In this document: piece by piece, positions 1 to 10,254 of the stretch | Position numbering within the stretch: the stretch's first letter is position 1 | Layout of the letters: each line of letters starts with the position of its first letter | NCBI GenBank assembly: GCA_001600695.1 | Contig: BCKQ01000008.1 | Location: 62,001 to 126,000, forward strand | From: Ascoidea asiatica | Lineage: Eukaryota > Ascomycota > Saccharomycetes > Ascoideales > Ascoideaceae | DNA: 64,000 bases | Direction: 5' to 3' | The notes under the pieces: generated by a model | Databases searched by the model: none | Told to the model about the DNA's origin: nothing | What the model saw: only the letters and a program-made list of their open reading frames with translations | Program-made: the position numbers and the translations under genes

Positions 1-556
1 TTTTTTACCATATCAACACAGATTTACTGATTGAATATGATCCAAATTTTTCGATTTATTTGAAATCAGCAAGTTTCAAAAAAAAATTAAAGTATTTTAT
101 TTAAATATATCTTTTTCAGTAAGTTTTAATGAACAACAAACTTCAATTGCTTAATTCCACAACATAACTACATTGTTGTTTTCATAATATTTGATCTATA
201 TTGTGACTTCGTAAACATTATCAGTACAAATCACTTCTTATTGCTTCAATGATATTACATGGAATTATCAAGGTGATTCTTATTAGTTCTATCATATTTT
301 TGACATATATTGTTTTCTAAAACATATTTTTAATCCATGTTCGCTATTGTCAATTTGTTATTGAATGAATATTAAAGAAAGGAAAACGCTTATAAGATAT
401 TTATTTAAAGATATATAAACTATTCAATATCCCATTGAGGACAGAAGAATGGCTCTGAAGATTCAAAAAAGATAAATTTCAAGAAGGAAGAATAAGAAGA
501 AATGGAGACAGAAAGTAAATATAACAGCAAACTGCAAGTCGGAAATAGCTTCAGGC
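1..556. other. intergenic, window edge
   Basis: AT-rich sequence downstream of the first secreted-protein gene. I see no coding frame, RNA gene or ordered repeat in it. A purine-rich stretch near 470-515 lies just past the stop codon of the neighbouring gene and is probably part of its 3' untranslated region. Confidence 0.5.
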
Positions 557-1117
557 CTAATTAGACTTTTTAATATTGACAGGATAACAAGAGTTGTCAA
601 CTTTGGAATCACAAACAAAATAATTAGACTTGCTGAAATTTTTCATATCTTGTTTTTTAGAATGACCTTTGGAGTCAGCAAAATAGTTTTTGCAAGCATA
701 ATATGTTTCCCTGTTACCATTTTTGCATAAGTAATTTTCAGTATCAAAGGTATATTTAGCATCCGGGTTGGATTTATCTAATTTCAATGAATGGCTTCCA
801 TCATCATTACCAAAATTGACATTTAAAGTTTTTCCTTTGTTTTTGGAATCATTTGGAGTTGCAGTTAACTTGCAGTCAGTTGGATTATAAGTTAAGGTTT
901 TCTTATCATTGTGAGAGTTTCCAAGGTAGAAGTAATAATCCCCATTGTCATCTTCCTTGATGTTAAGACCATAATTGTTGACTTGTTTGTAATTAGGAGC
1001 ATAAGCAGTTAAAGAACAATCGTAGTTAGATTTACGTTGGGAATTTGGACCACCAGGAACAGCAGCAGAAAAAGCAGTAGTAGCAGCGGCTAAGATGGCT
1101 AAAAGTTGAAGTTGCAT
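557..1117 (-). CDS. small secreted protein, family member A
   Basis: A 186-residue protein with a clear N-terminal signal peptide: hydrophobic core about residues 3-18, small residues before AVPG, likely cleavage near 18-19. The mature part is hydrophilic and rich in Asn, Asp, Lys and Tyr, with six cysteines (34, 82, 131, 142, 169, 177). There is no internal repeat, no GPI-anchor tail and no later membrane segment, so it is probably exported in soluble or wall-associated form. Blocks shared with the paralogues at 2588, 60138 and 63156 include a GLNIKE segment (about 50-55), a YYFY..G segment, a KNG segment before a Tyr/Phe-Ala-Cys, and a C-terminal Cys-x-Pro-Val/Ile. The layout faintly resembles Cwp1-type yeast wall proteins, but I do not claim homology. 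A TATAAATA box lies about 160 bp upstream, followed by a pyrimidine-rich stretch. Function unknown. Confidence 0.85.
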   Translation of the reverse strand: MQLQLLAILAAATTAFSAAVPGGPNSQRKSNYDCSLTAYAPNYKQVNNYGLNIKEDDNGDYYFYLGNSHNDKKTLTYNPTDCKLTATPNDSKNKGKTLNVNFGNDDGSHSLKLDKSNPDAKYTFDTENYLCKNGNRETYYACKNYFADSKGHSKKQDMKNFSKSNYFVCDSKVDNSCYPVNIKKSN

Positions 1118-2587
1118 TTTTTAGATTGGAAGTTAGACTGGAGAGACAATTTTCAATGAGATGAGGAAATTAGTAGAGGTTACTAGATATTATTGTTTGA
1201 TGGTAAAGAAAGAAGACAGAAGAAAGAGAAAGAAAGGAAAAATAACTTTGAAATAAAAACTTGGAAATTCTGTAAGTATTTATAGTAAAAAACACTGATA
1301 TTTGAAACTGAAAAATTTGTGGCTTTGAAAATAGTTTTTCGAAGTAAAAGTAATTCCATTTGGTGAAGATTTCCTTTGACTTGGGACTTTTGAAAAACTC
1401 ATAAGTAAGCACAAACAGCAATTTGGTGAACTTCATTTTATATTTTGGGAAAACCAAAATCCAAAAAGAGCTGAAGCCTTTGGTTGGGTATATATTATTG
1501 GTTTTACAGAAATAGCAGGAATATGGTGAATTGGGAATTAAGGATTTCCTCCAGCAAAATATTTTAACTCAGACTCCAGATATTACTCACTGTAGGTATG
1601 TTTGGATATTAATTCACAACAATACTGGTATCCAGGGTATATTTTAAGAATTGCGAGAAAGAATATGGTAATATAATAAATGAAAATAATTGAGATTGTT
1701 TGAAGATGAATGGGGTTTGTTGGTCGGGAAGCCAGATATGAATTTGAATAGTGCAAGGGTACTGAGGTTACCGGTATGAAAGGTGAAATAAACAGAATAC
1801 GAGAAAAGCCGACTTTAGAAGGAGTGAATTCATTAGGGAATTGGTATAATATGGAAAGACGAGAAACTGCAGGAATCGCTGAAAGTGTTTGGGTTTGCTA
1901 TTGTATAAATCAATTCCATTTATATTTCAGAGGCCTGTATAGTTTTGTGATTTTCGGTGTACCAAACTAAAGTTTTATTATTTTCGTCAGTATATTGGTA
2001 GGTTTTAACGTTTAGCAGTCGCTGAAGGCTGAAAGAGTGACAATTACGGCAATGGTATGGGATATGGTAATGGAAAGGTTTTTACGGTAACTTCCGGCAT
2101 TCGGTGCTTTAATTAAAGAAAACTAGCATGGATGTAGTTTGATGTGTGACCAGATGTGCACATACATATCTCAAATAAATGAAAAAACCTTGGTTATCCG
2201 GATTATTCAAATTGTGTCCATATATCGGGTTTTGGTTTCTGCAGGTTCTGCATGGAACATCACCATTTTGTATTTCTTCTTCTGGGAAAGTGTACCCGGT
2301 ATTCTGTTTCTGTTTAAAAGTCGTTGAATATCCTATACGTATTTTATGTAACTGCTTTATCGTTCAGCTTCTCTGTGGAAGTCTAAAAAAATTATTTACA
2401 CATTTAAATTGCAATAAGAAGAAAGAAGTAGGTAATAAAGTGGATATTTATTTAATTGGGATATATATTTTATATATACAACATAAATATTTAATAATCA
2501 GAAATAAAGAAATAAGCTCTGATTATAATAGAAATAGAATTTTTGATAAGAAGAAGAATGACAAGTTGCCTTGATTTAAGATTAAGC
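1118..2587. other. intergenic between secreted family genes A and B
   Basis: It holds the promoter of gene A (TATA box and CT-rich leader) and the 3' flank of gene B. Short open frames here have no protein-like composition or shared blocks. Base composition is closer to balanced than in the housekeeping core. Nothing else recognised. Confidence 0.5.
1277..1284 (-). promoter_or_regulatory. TATA box of secreted family gene A
   Basis: The minus strand reads TATAAATA about 160 bp before the start codon. Between it and the ATG the transcribed strand is pyrimidine-rich (1207-1235). This TATA plus CT-block arrangement is typical of strongly expressed yeast genes. The same octamer precedes the other three family members. 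Confidence 0.6.
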
Positions 2588-3196
2588 TTAACATTTCTTG
2601 ATGTTGATAGGAAAACAGGAATCATGAACTTTTGAAGCAACAATGAAGTAATTGGATTTGGTAAATGACTTAAAACCACCTTTCTTTTGAGGACCTCTTG
2701 AGTTTTTGAAGCAATCTTTACAAGCCCAGTATGTTTCCTTATTACCATTTTTTAATAAACAATTATCATTACCAAAAGTATACTTGGAGTCAGAACCTGA
2801 TTTATCTAATTTTAATGAACGAGGACCACCATCATTTCCAAAATTGACATTCAAAGTTTTGCCTTTGTTTTTGGAGTCATTAGGTCTTGCAGTCAATTTA
2901 CAATCAGTAGGATCATAATTTAATGTTTTTCTATCATTATAAGAATTTCCTGCATAAAAATAGTAATCTCCATTATCATCTTCTTTGATATTAAGACCTA
3001 AATTGTTAATTTGTCCATAACCAGGAGCATCAATAGCTAAAGAAACGTCAAAATTAGATTGCTTAGATTGTCCATTGTTACCACCATTATTATTCCCATT
3101 GTGACCTCCTTGTTGATTATCACGTTGAGCATCAGGAACTGCTGCAGCTAAAACAGCGGAAATGGTTGCTAAAATAGTTAAAATTTGGATTTGCAT
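2588..3196 (-). CDS. small secreted protein, family member B
   Basis: A 202-residue paralogue of the gene at 557-1117, same strand, about 1.5 kb away, so probably a tandem duplicate. Signal peptide about residues 1-18. It differs by an inserted Gly/Asn/Gln-rich linker (about 25-47) before the conserved domain and by its cysteine set (99, 146, 159, 162, 194, 202): the N-terminal Cys of members A and C is Val here. From the GLNIKE block to the TF before the next Cys it is roughly three-quarters identical to member A by eye. No GPI tail or C-terminal membrane segment. TATAAATA at 3403-3410 lies about 210 bp upstream. Function unknown. Confidence 0.85.
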   Translation of the reverse strand: MQIQILTILATISAVLAAAVPDAQRDNQQGGHNGNNNGGNNGQSKQSNFDVSLAIDAPGYGQINNLGLNIKEDDNGDYYFYAGNSYNDRKTLNYDPTDCKLTARPNDSKNKGKTLNVNFGNDGGPRSLKLDKSGSDSKYTFGNDNCLLKNGNKETYWACKDCFKNSRGPQKKGGFKSFTKSNYFIVASKVHDSCFPINIKKC

Positions 3197-5230
3197 TTCG
3201 ATGAAAGAATTGAGGTAAATTGATTAAGTAAAATTAATAAATTTAATAGAGGCAGCTGAGAGAAAATAATTTCAATAGAATGATATTTTTAATGAAAAAT
3301 AATAAATTGGTGCTATTTTTTGAAAGAACAGTAATAATATATAAACTAGTGATGAAGAATTAATTATAATCAACTATTCCTAAAATTGAAGAATCCACGA
3401 GGTATTTATATCAATTGATTTAATTTAATTTTCTGATAATATTTTTGCTTTACAAACTTCTTTACAAAAGAATCTGAAATAAAGCTACATCAGTAAAAAG
3501 TTAATCCAAAAACAGTAAAGAAATTTCGTTTCCAGTTAAAAACATAAAAAAAACATAGCATAAAAAAGTTGGGAGTCTAAAAATTGCCTCCATGGATACC
3601 ATAGGAGAAACTAATACCACTACTAGTTACCATTAATGAAAAAATATTTAGATATTACTTCTTTTGATCGCAAAGCTGATTATATTTACAAACGGGGGCT
3701 TAAATTATAGGTTTTCGAGAAATAGCTTTGCAGAATAGATATTATTCTTTCATTAGAGAACCTATCATGAATATGTATTTAATTGCAGGTTTATTCTTTT
3801 CACGTAAACTTTTTACTAAGCCCAGACCCTTCTTAAAAAAAGCAAATAAAAAGTCCTTTGAATTTTATAATACACAAATGGTTAACGCTATTTGGTATTG
3901 AAGTTAAATTAGTTTCGCTAAATATTTTGAAAAATTAACTTGGAATCCCTCTGATTTCCTTTTAGAGCATTATTTATTGATGAATAAAGTAAAAACATTT
4001 GTGTGCCCACAAGATATGTGATCCTAAATTATTTATCCAAAACATGCATGAGGAAAATAGATTCATTGGTTACTGAACTTACGGGTTTTGAATACATATG
4101 AAATAATGAACAATTTCAATGGGTTTACCAAACTTCAGTCAGTTTCAATAAAAAATAATGATTATAAATAATAATTTCCATAGTAACCTTTGAAAAAGAA
4201 AAACAATCCAATTTCACAAAGATCAAAGAATTTGAAAATTATTGCTCGCTTCTAAATTTGTTTATTCGCATGTTCGTTAATTCTTTTCTTTTATCCATGT
4301 TTATTCTAGGTGAAATCATTGATCTTAACTTCATATGCCGAAAATCAGGTAAATAAAAACATTTGCATGCATGTACAGTTGGCAAGAAACTTCAGTGCAT
4401 GAACCTGAATTCAACGAGTCGAGTTGCAGATTTACGTTCAAGCCTTGTTGAAATATAAAAAGTTACTACTATTGCTATTACTACTGTAGTTTTAATAGCA
4501 GGTAGCTGGGAAAAGATGAAATTCTAGATTGAATTCCAACAAAATTCAGATTTAAAAGAGTGACTAATGCTAGAAAATATTCCCCACTCGAAATAATGAT
4601 GTTCAAATAGAATACTTTACTTACAGAAAAAGTAATAATGCCATTCAGAGATAGATAAATAAAATTAATCCAACAATAAATCAGATTAAATTGCTTTTTC
4701 TTTATACCATAATAAATTTATTCAAGGAAAGTCAGTAATTGTCAAATACTCTAAAAGAACTGCTTAATTTGAATCTTTCTAATTTTTTTTTTTTTAATTA
4801 TTCACAATCTGAACTTTAATGTTGAAAAATAGTACTTGTTTGTTGAAATATTACACATTCACAAATCTTGTTGAGCCAAAGAAATCTAGACCAGATTTTC
4901 AAATTCGGCTTTTTAAAAAAATACCTGTCTTCTGGGGTAAACTAACTCTTTTTCTGAGCGATTATTCTTATTGGGATTTGAGCTAAGAGAAGAAGCAAAA
5001 GTAAAATAAAAACAGTATACCCTGGTTTACCGAGTGAAGTATCATAATTCTTTCTTCACAAACATATAAAATAGCCTCCAATTAGAAGTTTTCCCACTCT
5101 CTGGTATTTTTCTGTTGGTTAAATAAATAGCTTCGACTACGTTTAAGTGATCCAGATCTTAATCGACGCCAATGGCAAAATCATTGCCACATACTATTTT
5201 CTGAAGAGCGGCTAACAACAACACTAGACA
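3197..5230. other. intergenic, 2 kb
   Basis: Promoter of secreted gene B, then about 1.7 kb with no supported gene. I looked for decayed copies of the secreted family and for long terminal repeats upstream of the tRNA and found none I could support. Several short homopolymer runs only. Confidence 0.5.
3403..3410 (-). promoter_or_regulatory. TATA box of secreted family gene B
   Basis: TATAAATA on the minus strand about 207 bp upstream of the start codon, the same octamer as in the other family members. Confidence 0.55.
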
Positions 5231-5303
5231 GGGCGTGTGGCGTAGTTGGTAGCGCGTCTGCTTAGCGTGCAGAAGGTCTCCGGTTCGACTCCGGACTCGT
5301 CCA
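5231..5303 (+). tRNA. tRNA-Ala (AGC)
   Basis: A 73-nt cloverleaf without intron. Acceptor GGGCGTG pairs with CTCGTCC and contains the G3:U70 pair that identifies alanine tRNAs. The anticodon loop is TTAGCGT (anticodon AGC) on a TCTGC/GCAGA stem. The T arm is TCCGG-TTCGACT-CCGGA and the discriminator base is A. Internal A and B boxes are intact. A T5 run at 5316-5320 serves as pol III terminator. An identical copy lies inverted at 61070-61142. Confidence 0.97.
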
Positions 5304-5315
5304 TTGTCTCTATAC

Positions 5316-5320
5316 TTTTT
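5316..5320 (+). terminator. pol III terminator of tRNA-Ala
   Basis: TTTTT 13 nt after the mature 3' end, the usual pol III stop signal. Confidence 0.6.
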
Positions 5321-5409
5321 GTATATCTGTTTTATTATTTATTCATAATTGGAAGGAAGCTATTTTGTAATTCATTGTCACCGATGAACGTTATATCTTG
5401 ACTAGTTTG

Positions 5410-5466
5410 GCTGATTTAGCTCAGCTGAAGATCTGAAGGTCCTGTGTTCGATACACAGAATTAGCA
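5410..5466 (+). pseudogene. tRNA-Phe (GAA) pseudogene with internal deletion
   Basis: The 57-nt stretch has a fully pairable acceptor stem (GCTGATT with AATTAGC, one G:U), an intact anticodon region CTGAAGATCTG carrying GAA, and a complete T arm CTGTG-TTCGATA-CACAG. Against the usual 73-nt yeast tRNA-Phe, 16 nt are missing between the AGCTCAG of the D arm and the CTGAAG of the anticodon arm. That removes the 3' half of the D arm and the 5' half of the anticodon stem, so it cannot fold as a tRNA. No intron is present. A T9 run follows (5468-5476), so it was once a complete pol III unit. Confidence 0.8.
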
Positions 5467-5467
5467 A

Positions 5468-5476
5468 TTTTTTTTT
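5468..5476 (+). terminator. pol III terminator of tRNA-Phe relic
   Basis: A run of nine T directly after the tRNA-Phe pseudogene. Confidence 0.55.
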
Positions 5477-6300
5477 AAATGTTTTCCGGTACTTTTTTGT
5501 AGTTTTTTAGATTGGTTCAAACTCTCGATTTGCATTATGGGTAAATTGATCAAAAATATACAATAAATTCATATCAAATTAAATCAAATCAAATAGAAAT
5601 GCAAAATAGTTGACAAAACTTAATTACTCAATTAACTATATGAATTAACACACACTCAGTTGAAATTCTTTATCTTTCTTTCAATTACTACTTTTCTGTT
5701 TCTATTATTATTATTTGATACTTTTGTCCTTTTCTATGAAAATTGAAAATAAATGAGATATAAATATATTTATTATCATATAATAAATTAAGTGTCAAAG
5801 TAATTGAAACCATTAAACTAAAATGTTACTCAACTTACTGTAAATTTAAATGTAAATTCAGATATTCTTATTATAACTCAACCAATTGAAGAAGAAAAAA
5901 AAAAATAGAGAAAAAAAAAGGAGGAAAAAAATAATAATATTGCAACACAAGGTAGACAAAAAAAAATAGATAGATTTTATAATTAAGTGAGGAATGTAAA
6001 AATGAATTTAAATTCTTGATGAAGGAAAAACATGAAAAAAGTTTTAGGTATTAAAAAGATATATGAAAGCTCTTAGACAAAAAATGTAATAATAGTCAGT
6101 ATTGAAATCAAAATTATTAAAAAAGAAAGATACAATTACAAGAAAGTCAATAAATTAAAAAATGAAATTGAATTGCCCAATAAGAGAAATTAAGAAAAAA
6201 AAGATTATTTAAAGTTGAGATTAAGATAAAAATGATGCAATTTTAAAAGAATAATAATAAAAATTAAACAAAAAAAAAAGGTAAAAAAAAATTCTAAAAT
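5477..6300. other. intergenic
   Basis: Very AT-rich with long A runs (for example near 5890-5960). It is the 3' flank of the MPS2-like gene. No gene or ordered motif seen. Confidence 0.5.
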
Positions 6301-9300
6301 TTAATCTACCTCTGTAACAAAAAGTTTATAAATGAAATCATTAATTATGGATATTTTTAATGAATAATGAATTATTATACATAAAATTAAAATATAGCCA
6401 CTTATTGTGAATATATTCCTAGAATTTATTTTACTTTCCATATTACTCTTATGTTCAATTTTCATATTCATGATTTGATTTTTAATCATTATTTCTGAAT
6501 TAATGCTATTTTCTCCAATATTGGTTATAGAGTATGTTATACTACTGTTATTATTATTAGTTGGAATAGAGCTATAATCACTAATTCTTTCAATAGTTTC
6601 TTCACTAGTGGTTACTTTCAATATTATATTATTATTGGTAATATCTTCTGTTATTTCTTCAACTTCATCTATAGGTATAAAATCTTCATAATCTTCACTA
6701 TCACTACCATTTGAAATTTCATTTGAAAATTTCAATTTAGCTTCTTCTATATTTTCATTTTTTTCACATAAAAATGAATTACTTGATTTATCATAATTTT
6801 GATAATCTTTATTTTTGGAAATTCTACTGAATTTTAATGATTTTTCATTAGATAAAATTGATGGTAATTCAATTTCTTCAAGTTCTTCCTCTAATTCACT
6901 ATAGCTCTCATCATATTCCAGAATATTCTCTTCGTTTACATTTGAATCCACTAAATTATTTTCATTTTCATTTAAAAAACTTTCGTCCAAAAAACTGTCA
7001 TCATTGTTTGATAAAATATTACCAACTGATAGATTTCTATCTAGTAAATTTTCAAATCCTTCAAGAATATTTATATTAACATTATCTTCACAACCATTAT
7101 CATTTACATCATTCTCCAATTCATCAGGATCAAAATCACTTTCATCTTGATTATTATTATAACTTTCATTTTCATTATCATTATCATTATTATTATCATT
7201 TTCACTATCGGCAAATTCGTCATCAATATCATGAATTACCGAGAGTTCATTATTTACTTCATTTTCCATATCTAAATTATTTTTATCATTGAAATCTTTA
7301 TTAATATCATTTAATTCTAATATTAACTTTTTGGAACTATTGGATTTTGGAATGGTTGTAGAATTAGGTGGTGTAGGTAATAAATCTAAATTATTTATTT
7401 TACTATTACTTCTACTCTTACTATTGCAAAAATAAGATGATAATTCATCTTGTAATGAAATTTTTTTTTTTATAGTTTTTCTATTTGATGAAACTAAACT
7501 TTTCCTTCTATTCTTATCTTTAAATTGACTTTTTCTAGTTTTTAAAGGAGAAGAAAGATTTGAATTTGGGTAATTATTATAATCAAAAGAATTTTCATTA
7601 GGTGAACTTTCATTAGGTGAGTTTTCAGCTGAAGAAAAATAATTTGATGAAAAATTTGATGAAAAATTTGGATTTGGCTTTGGAAATGATAATTGTGGTG
7701 TACTGACTATTCTACTATTCTTATTTTTATTATTTTTTATACTATTATTATTATCATTATTAATAATATTTTCATCATTATAAATATCGCTTAAACTTGG
7801 TTTATTCATATCAATTATATTTTCAATTTTTAAATTTGAATTTGAAAAAATATTTTGATTCGAAAATGGAGATAATGCAGAAGGTGATCTAAATTTATTT
7901 GATTTAAAAGAAGGAGATCTAGAACTGGAATGAAAAGCAGGTAATGAACGTTTGGGTGATAAATTTAATGATTCTTTTCTTTTAGAAGTTTTTGAATTAA
8001 ATATACTTTCATTATTAAAACTGTTTTCAAAATCATCATTACTATTATTATAACTACTGTTATAACTATTATTAAAGCTATTTGTAAAACTATTATTTAA
8101 ACTATTGTTACTACTATTATCATTTTCATTATAATCAAATATTAAAGATTTATCTTTTTTAGTGAAATGAAAATCAACTTTTAATTTTGGTAAAGATAAA
8201 TTAATATCCTTACTTGAAGAAGAATTAGATAATAATGATAAAGTTGAATTCAGTCTTTTATCATTTGGTGAAAATTCTAAAGTTGTATTAGTATTTGAAT
8301 TATTATGATGAATATTCAATGAATCTTTTGAAATTTGAGATTTTAAAATTTGAGATTTTGGATGACGTAAAATAGGTGTTGAATTAAAATTAGAATTTAA
8401 AGTGAGATTTAAATTTAGGCTTGAAGAAGTTTTATTTAAAGATTGATTATTATTAATATAAGGATATTTTATCGGAGAAATCTTTAAGGAAGAAGAAATT
8501 GTGGGAGTTAAAATATGATCTAAGAACTTTTCATTATTTCTTAATTTTCGTGGTCTTTTTTTCCCCTGTTTTTCATTAGATTTCTGTAATTTATTTGATT
8601 TATGAGACTTATGTGATTTATTTGATTTATTTGATTTATTTGATTTATTTGATTTATGTGATTTATGTGATTTCTGAGATTTAGAAAACTTATTATAATT
8701 ATATAATTTATTAGAATTAATAAAATTTGGAGAGATTTCAGATTTTGTTGATTTTAAAGATTTATTTGAATTATCAGAAATATTGAATAAAAGATTTGGA
8801 GTAGAGCTAAAATGAGATAAATTTGAGTTATTCAAATAATGTATAGAATATTGAGATCTTTTTGGAGGATAATAATAAGAAGGAGAAACTATTGAAGAAG
8901 ATGAAGATGAAGATGAAGATGATGATGATGAATAAGATGAAAAGGATCTGGAAGGAGATAAAGAAGATAAAGATATAGAAGAAGAAGAAGATAAAGGTAA
9001 TGAAGAAAATGAATGAGATCTAATTTTAGTTAAATTTGATTTTAAATTATTAAATTGATTAGTTAAATTATTTAATTGATTATTAAAATTATTAATTTGA
9101 TTTGAATACATTTCATTTTCTTTTTTTAAATTATCAATAATTATTAAATCATTATTTGAATCTCTTTTTAAATTATTAACATTTGAATTTAAATTTAAAT
9201 TTGATTCAATAAAATTTAAATGATTTAAATTTTTTGAATTTTCAAGATTTAAATTAATTAATTGATTATTTTTAATATTTAATTTATTAATTAATAAATT

Positions 9301-10254
9301 TTGTTCATTTTCTAAATTTAAAATTATTTCATCTCTATATTTTAATTCATTTTGAAAATTTTGAAAAATTATATCAAAATTTAAATTATTATTATTAGTA
9401 GTAGTAGTATTAGTGTTGGTATTATTATTATTATTAGTTGATAATGAAGAAGATGAAAGATTACTTGAAATATCACTATCAGAAGATATAGATAAAATAT
9501 TTTGATTCTTAATTTTATTTATATTATTAGCATTTATATCATTTATAACATTTTTATTTATGAGTAATTCATTTTGATTAATTATTATATTTGAATCATC
9601 ATAAGATATATTTATATTATTATTTATATTATTATTTACATTATTTATATCGGCGGTTAAATTATTTTTTATATCATTTTCTAAGTTAATTTCAGTATTA
9701 ATTTCTTTACTATTATTATCATCATTATTATTATTATCATTATTATGATAATTATTATTGTGATCTTTGATGGTATTTTTATTATTATTATTTTGATTTG
9801 ATAAAATATTATTTGATTGACAATTAATTAGATCATCAAATAAATTTAAGAAATCAAATTTATTTAAATAAATGATTTTATTATTATTAATATTATTATT
9901 ATTATTAATATTTAAGTTATCAAGATAAAGTTGAATTAAATCTCTTGAATTTTTATTTAATAAAGAATATTTATTTAATTTCATTGTTATTTCTAGTATA
10001 TCTATTAAATTTAATAATTCCTTGATTGAAATTTTACCTAAATTATTAAAATCAATTTTTGACCATGCTTGATCAATTATTGAAGTATCCAATTTTGAAT
10101 TTGATATGATTTTATTGTCATTTTTATAATTGTTATCATTGTTATCATTGTTATCATTATTCTCATTGAATTCATTTAGTTCATTATTGTTTAAATCATT
10201 ATTTGTAGGATCATTTGAAATTGTCGGAAGCAGAGATATTTCTATTTCAGTCAT
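6301..10254 (-). CDS. MPS2: MPS2-like spindle-pole/nuclear-envelope protein
   Basis: A 1317-residue, Asn/Ser-dominated protein with one C-terminal membrane segment (about 1278-1300) and a short tail. Residues about 56-150 form a conserved-looking helical domain. The segment 60-90 (AW..ID....G.IS.KELL.LI.ILE) matches the N-terminal domain of S. cerevisiae Mps2 as I remember it. D68-E79 is a near-canonical EF-hand loop with Leu at position 5, and a weaker second loop follows near 115-135. Coiled-coil-like Leu/Asn heptads occupy about 300-410. Mps2 anchors the duplicated spindle pole body in the nuclear envelope by exactly this plan: EF-like head, coiled coil, C-terminal anchor. S. cerevisiae Mps2 is only about 390 residues; the excess here is low-complexity sequence (Ser run, HKS/NKS repeats near 545-575, acidic region 1000-1200). 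Head-to-head with RAP1. The alternative is an unrelated tail-anchored EF-hand protein. Confidence 0.55.
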   Translation of the reverse strand: MTEIEISLLPTISNDPTNNDLNNNELNEFNENNDNNDNNDNNYKNDNKIISNSKLDTSIIDQAWSKIDFNNLGKISIKELLNLIDILEITMKLNKYSLLNKNSRDLIQLYLDNLNINNNNNINNNKIIYLNKFDFLNLFDDLINCQSNNILSNQNNNNKNTIKDHNNNYHNNDNNNNDDNNSKEINTEINLENDIKNNLTADINNVNNNINNNINISYDDSNIIINQNELLINKNVINDINANNINKIKNQNILSISSDSDISSNLSSSSLSTNNNNNTNTNTTTTNNNNLNFDIIFQNFQNELKYRDEIILNLENEQNLLINKLNIKNNQLINLNLENSKNLNHLNFIESNLNLNSNVNNLKRDSNNDLIIIDNLKKENEMYSNQINNFNNQLNNLTNQFNNLKSNLTKIRSHSFSSLPLSSSSSISLSSLSPSRSFSSYSSSSSSSSSSSSSIVSPSYYYPPKRSQYSIHYLNNSNLSHFSSTPNLLFNISDNSNKSLKSTKSEISPNFINSNKLYNYNKFSKSQKSHKSHKSNKSNKSNKSNKSHKSHKSNKLQKSNEKQGKKRPRKLRNNEKFLDHILTPTISSSLKISPIKYPYINNNQSLNKTSSSLNLNLTLNSNFNSTPILRHPKSQILKSQISKDSLNIHHNNSNTNTTLEFSPNDKRLNSTLSLLSNSSSSKDINLSLPKLKVDFHFTKKDKSLIFDYNENDNSSNNSLNNSFTNSFNNSYNSSYNNSNDDFENSFNNESIFNSKTSKRKESLNLSPKRSLPAFHSSSRSPSFKSNKFRSPSALSPFSNQNIFSNSNLKIENIIDMNKPSLSDIYNDENIINNDNNNSIKNNKNKNSRIVSTPQLSFPKPNPNFSSNFSSNYFSSAENSPNESSPNENSFDYNNYPNSNLSSPLKTRKSQFKDKNRRKSLVSSNRKTIKKKISLQDELSSYFCNSKSRSNSKINNLDLLPTPPNSTTIPKSNSSKKLILELNDINKDFNDKNNLDMENEVNNELSVIHDIDDEFADSENDNNNDNDNENESYNNNQDESDFDPDELENDVNDNGCEDNVNINILEGFENLLDRNLSVGNILSNNDDSFLDESFLNENENNLVDSNVNEENILEYDESYSELEEELEEIELPSILSNEKSLKFSRISKNKDYQNYDKSSNSFLCEKNENIEEAKLKFSNEISNGSDSEDYEDFIPIDEVEEITEDITNNNIILKVTTSEETIERISDYSSIPTNNNNSSITYSITNIGENSINSEIMIKNQIMNMKIEHKSNMESKINSRNIFTISGYILILCIIIHYSLKISIINDFIYKLFVTEVD
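8570..8690 (-). repeat. HKS/NKS codon repeat in the MPS2-like gene
   Basis: Tandem 9-bp-type repeat (ATTTGATTT/ATGTGATTT on the plus strand) encoding a chain of Ser-Asn-Lys and Ser-His-Lys triplets. It makes a strongly basic, Ser-rich linker. Replication slippage is the likely origin. Confidence 0.7.

Noticed and set aside
1776-2574. Plus-strand open frames between secreted genes A and B
   Set aside because: Short, overlapping, no signal or motif, and opposite to the promoter layout.
5113-5221. Possible short LTR remnant (TGTTGG...TAACAACA) upstream of tRNA-Ala
   Set aside because: The terminal match is imperfect, the span is only about 110 bp, and no target-site duplication or primer site is visible.
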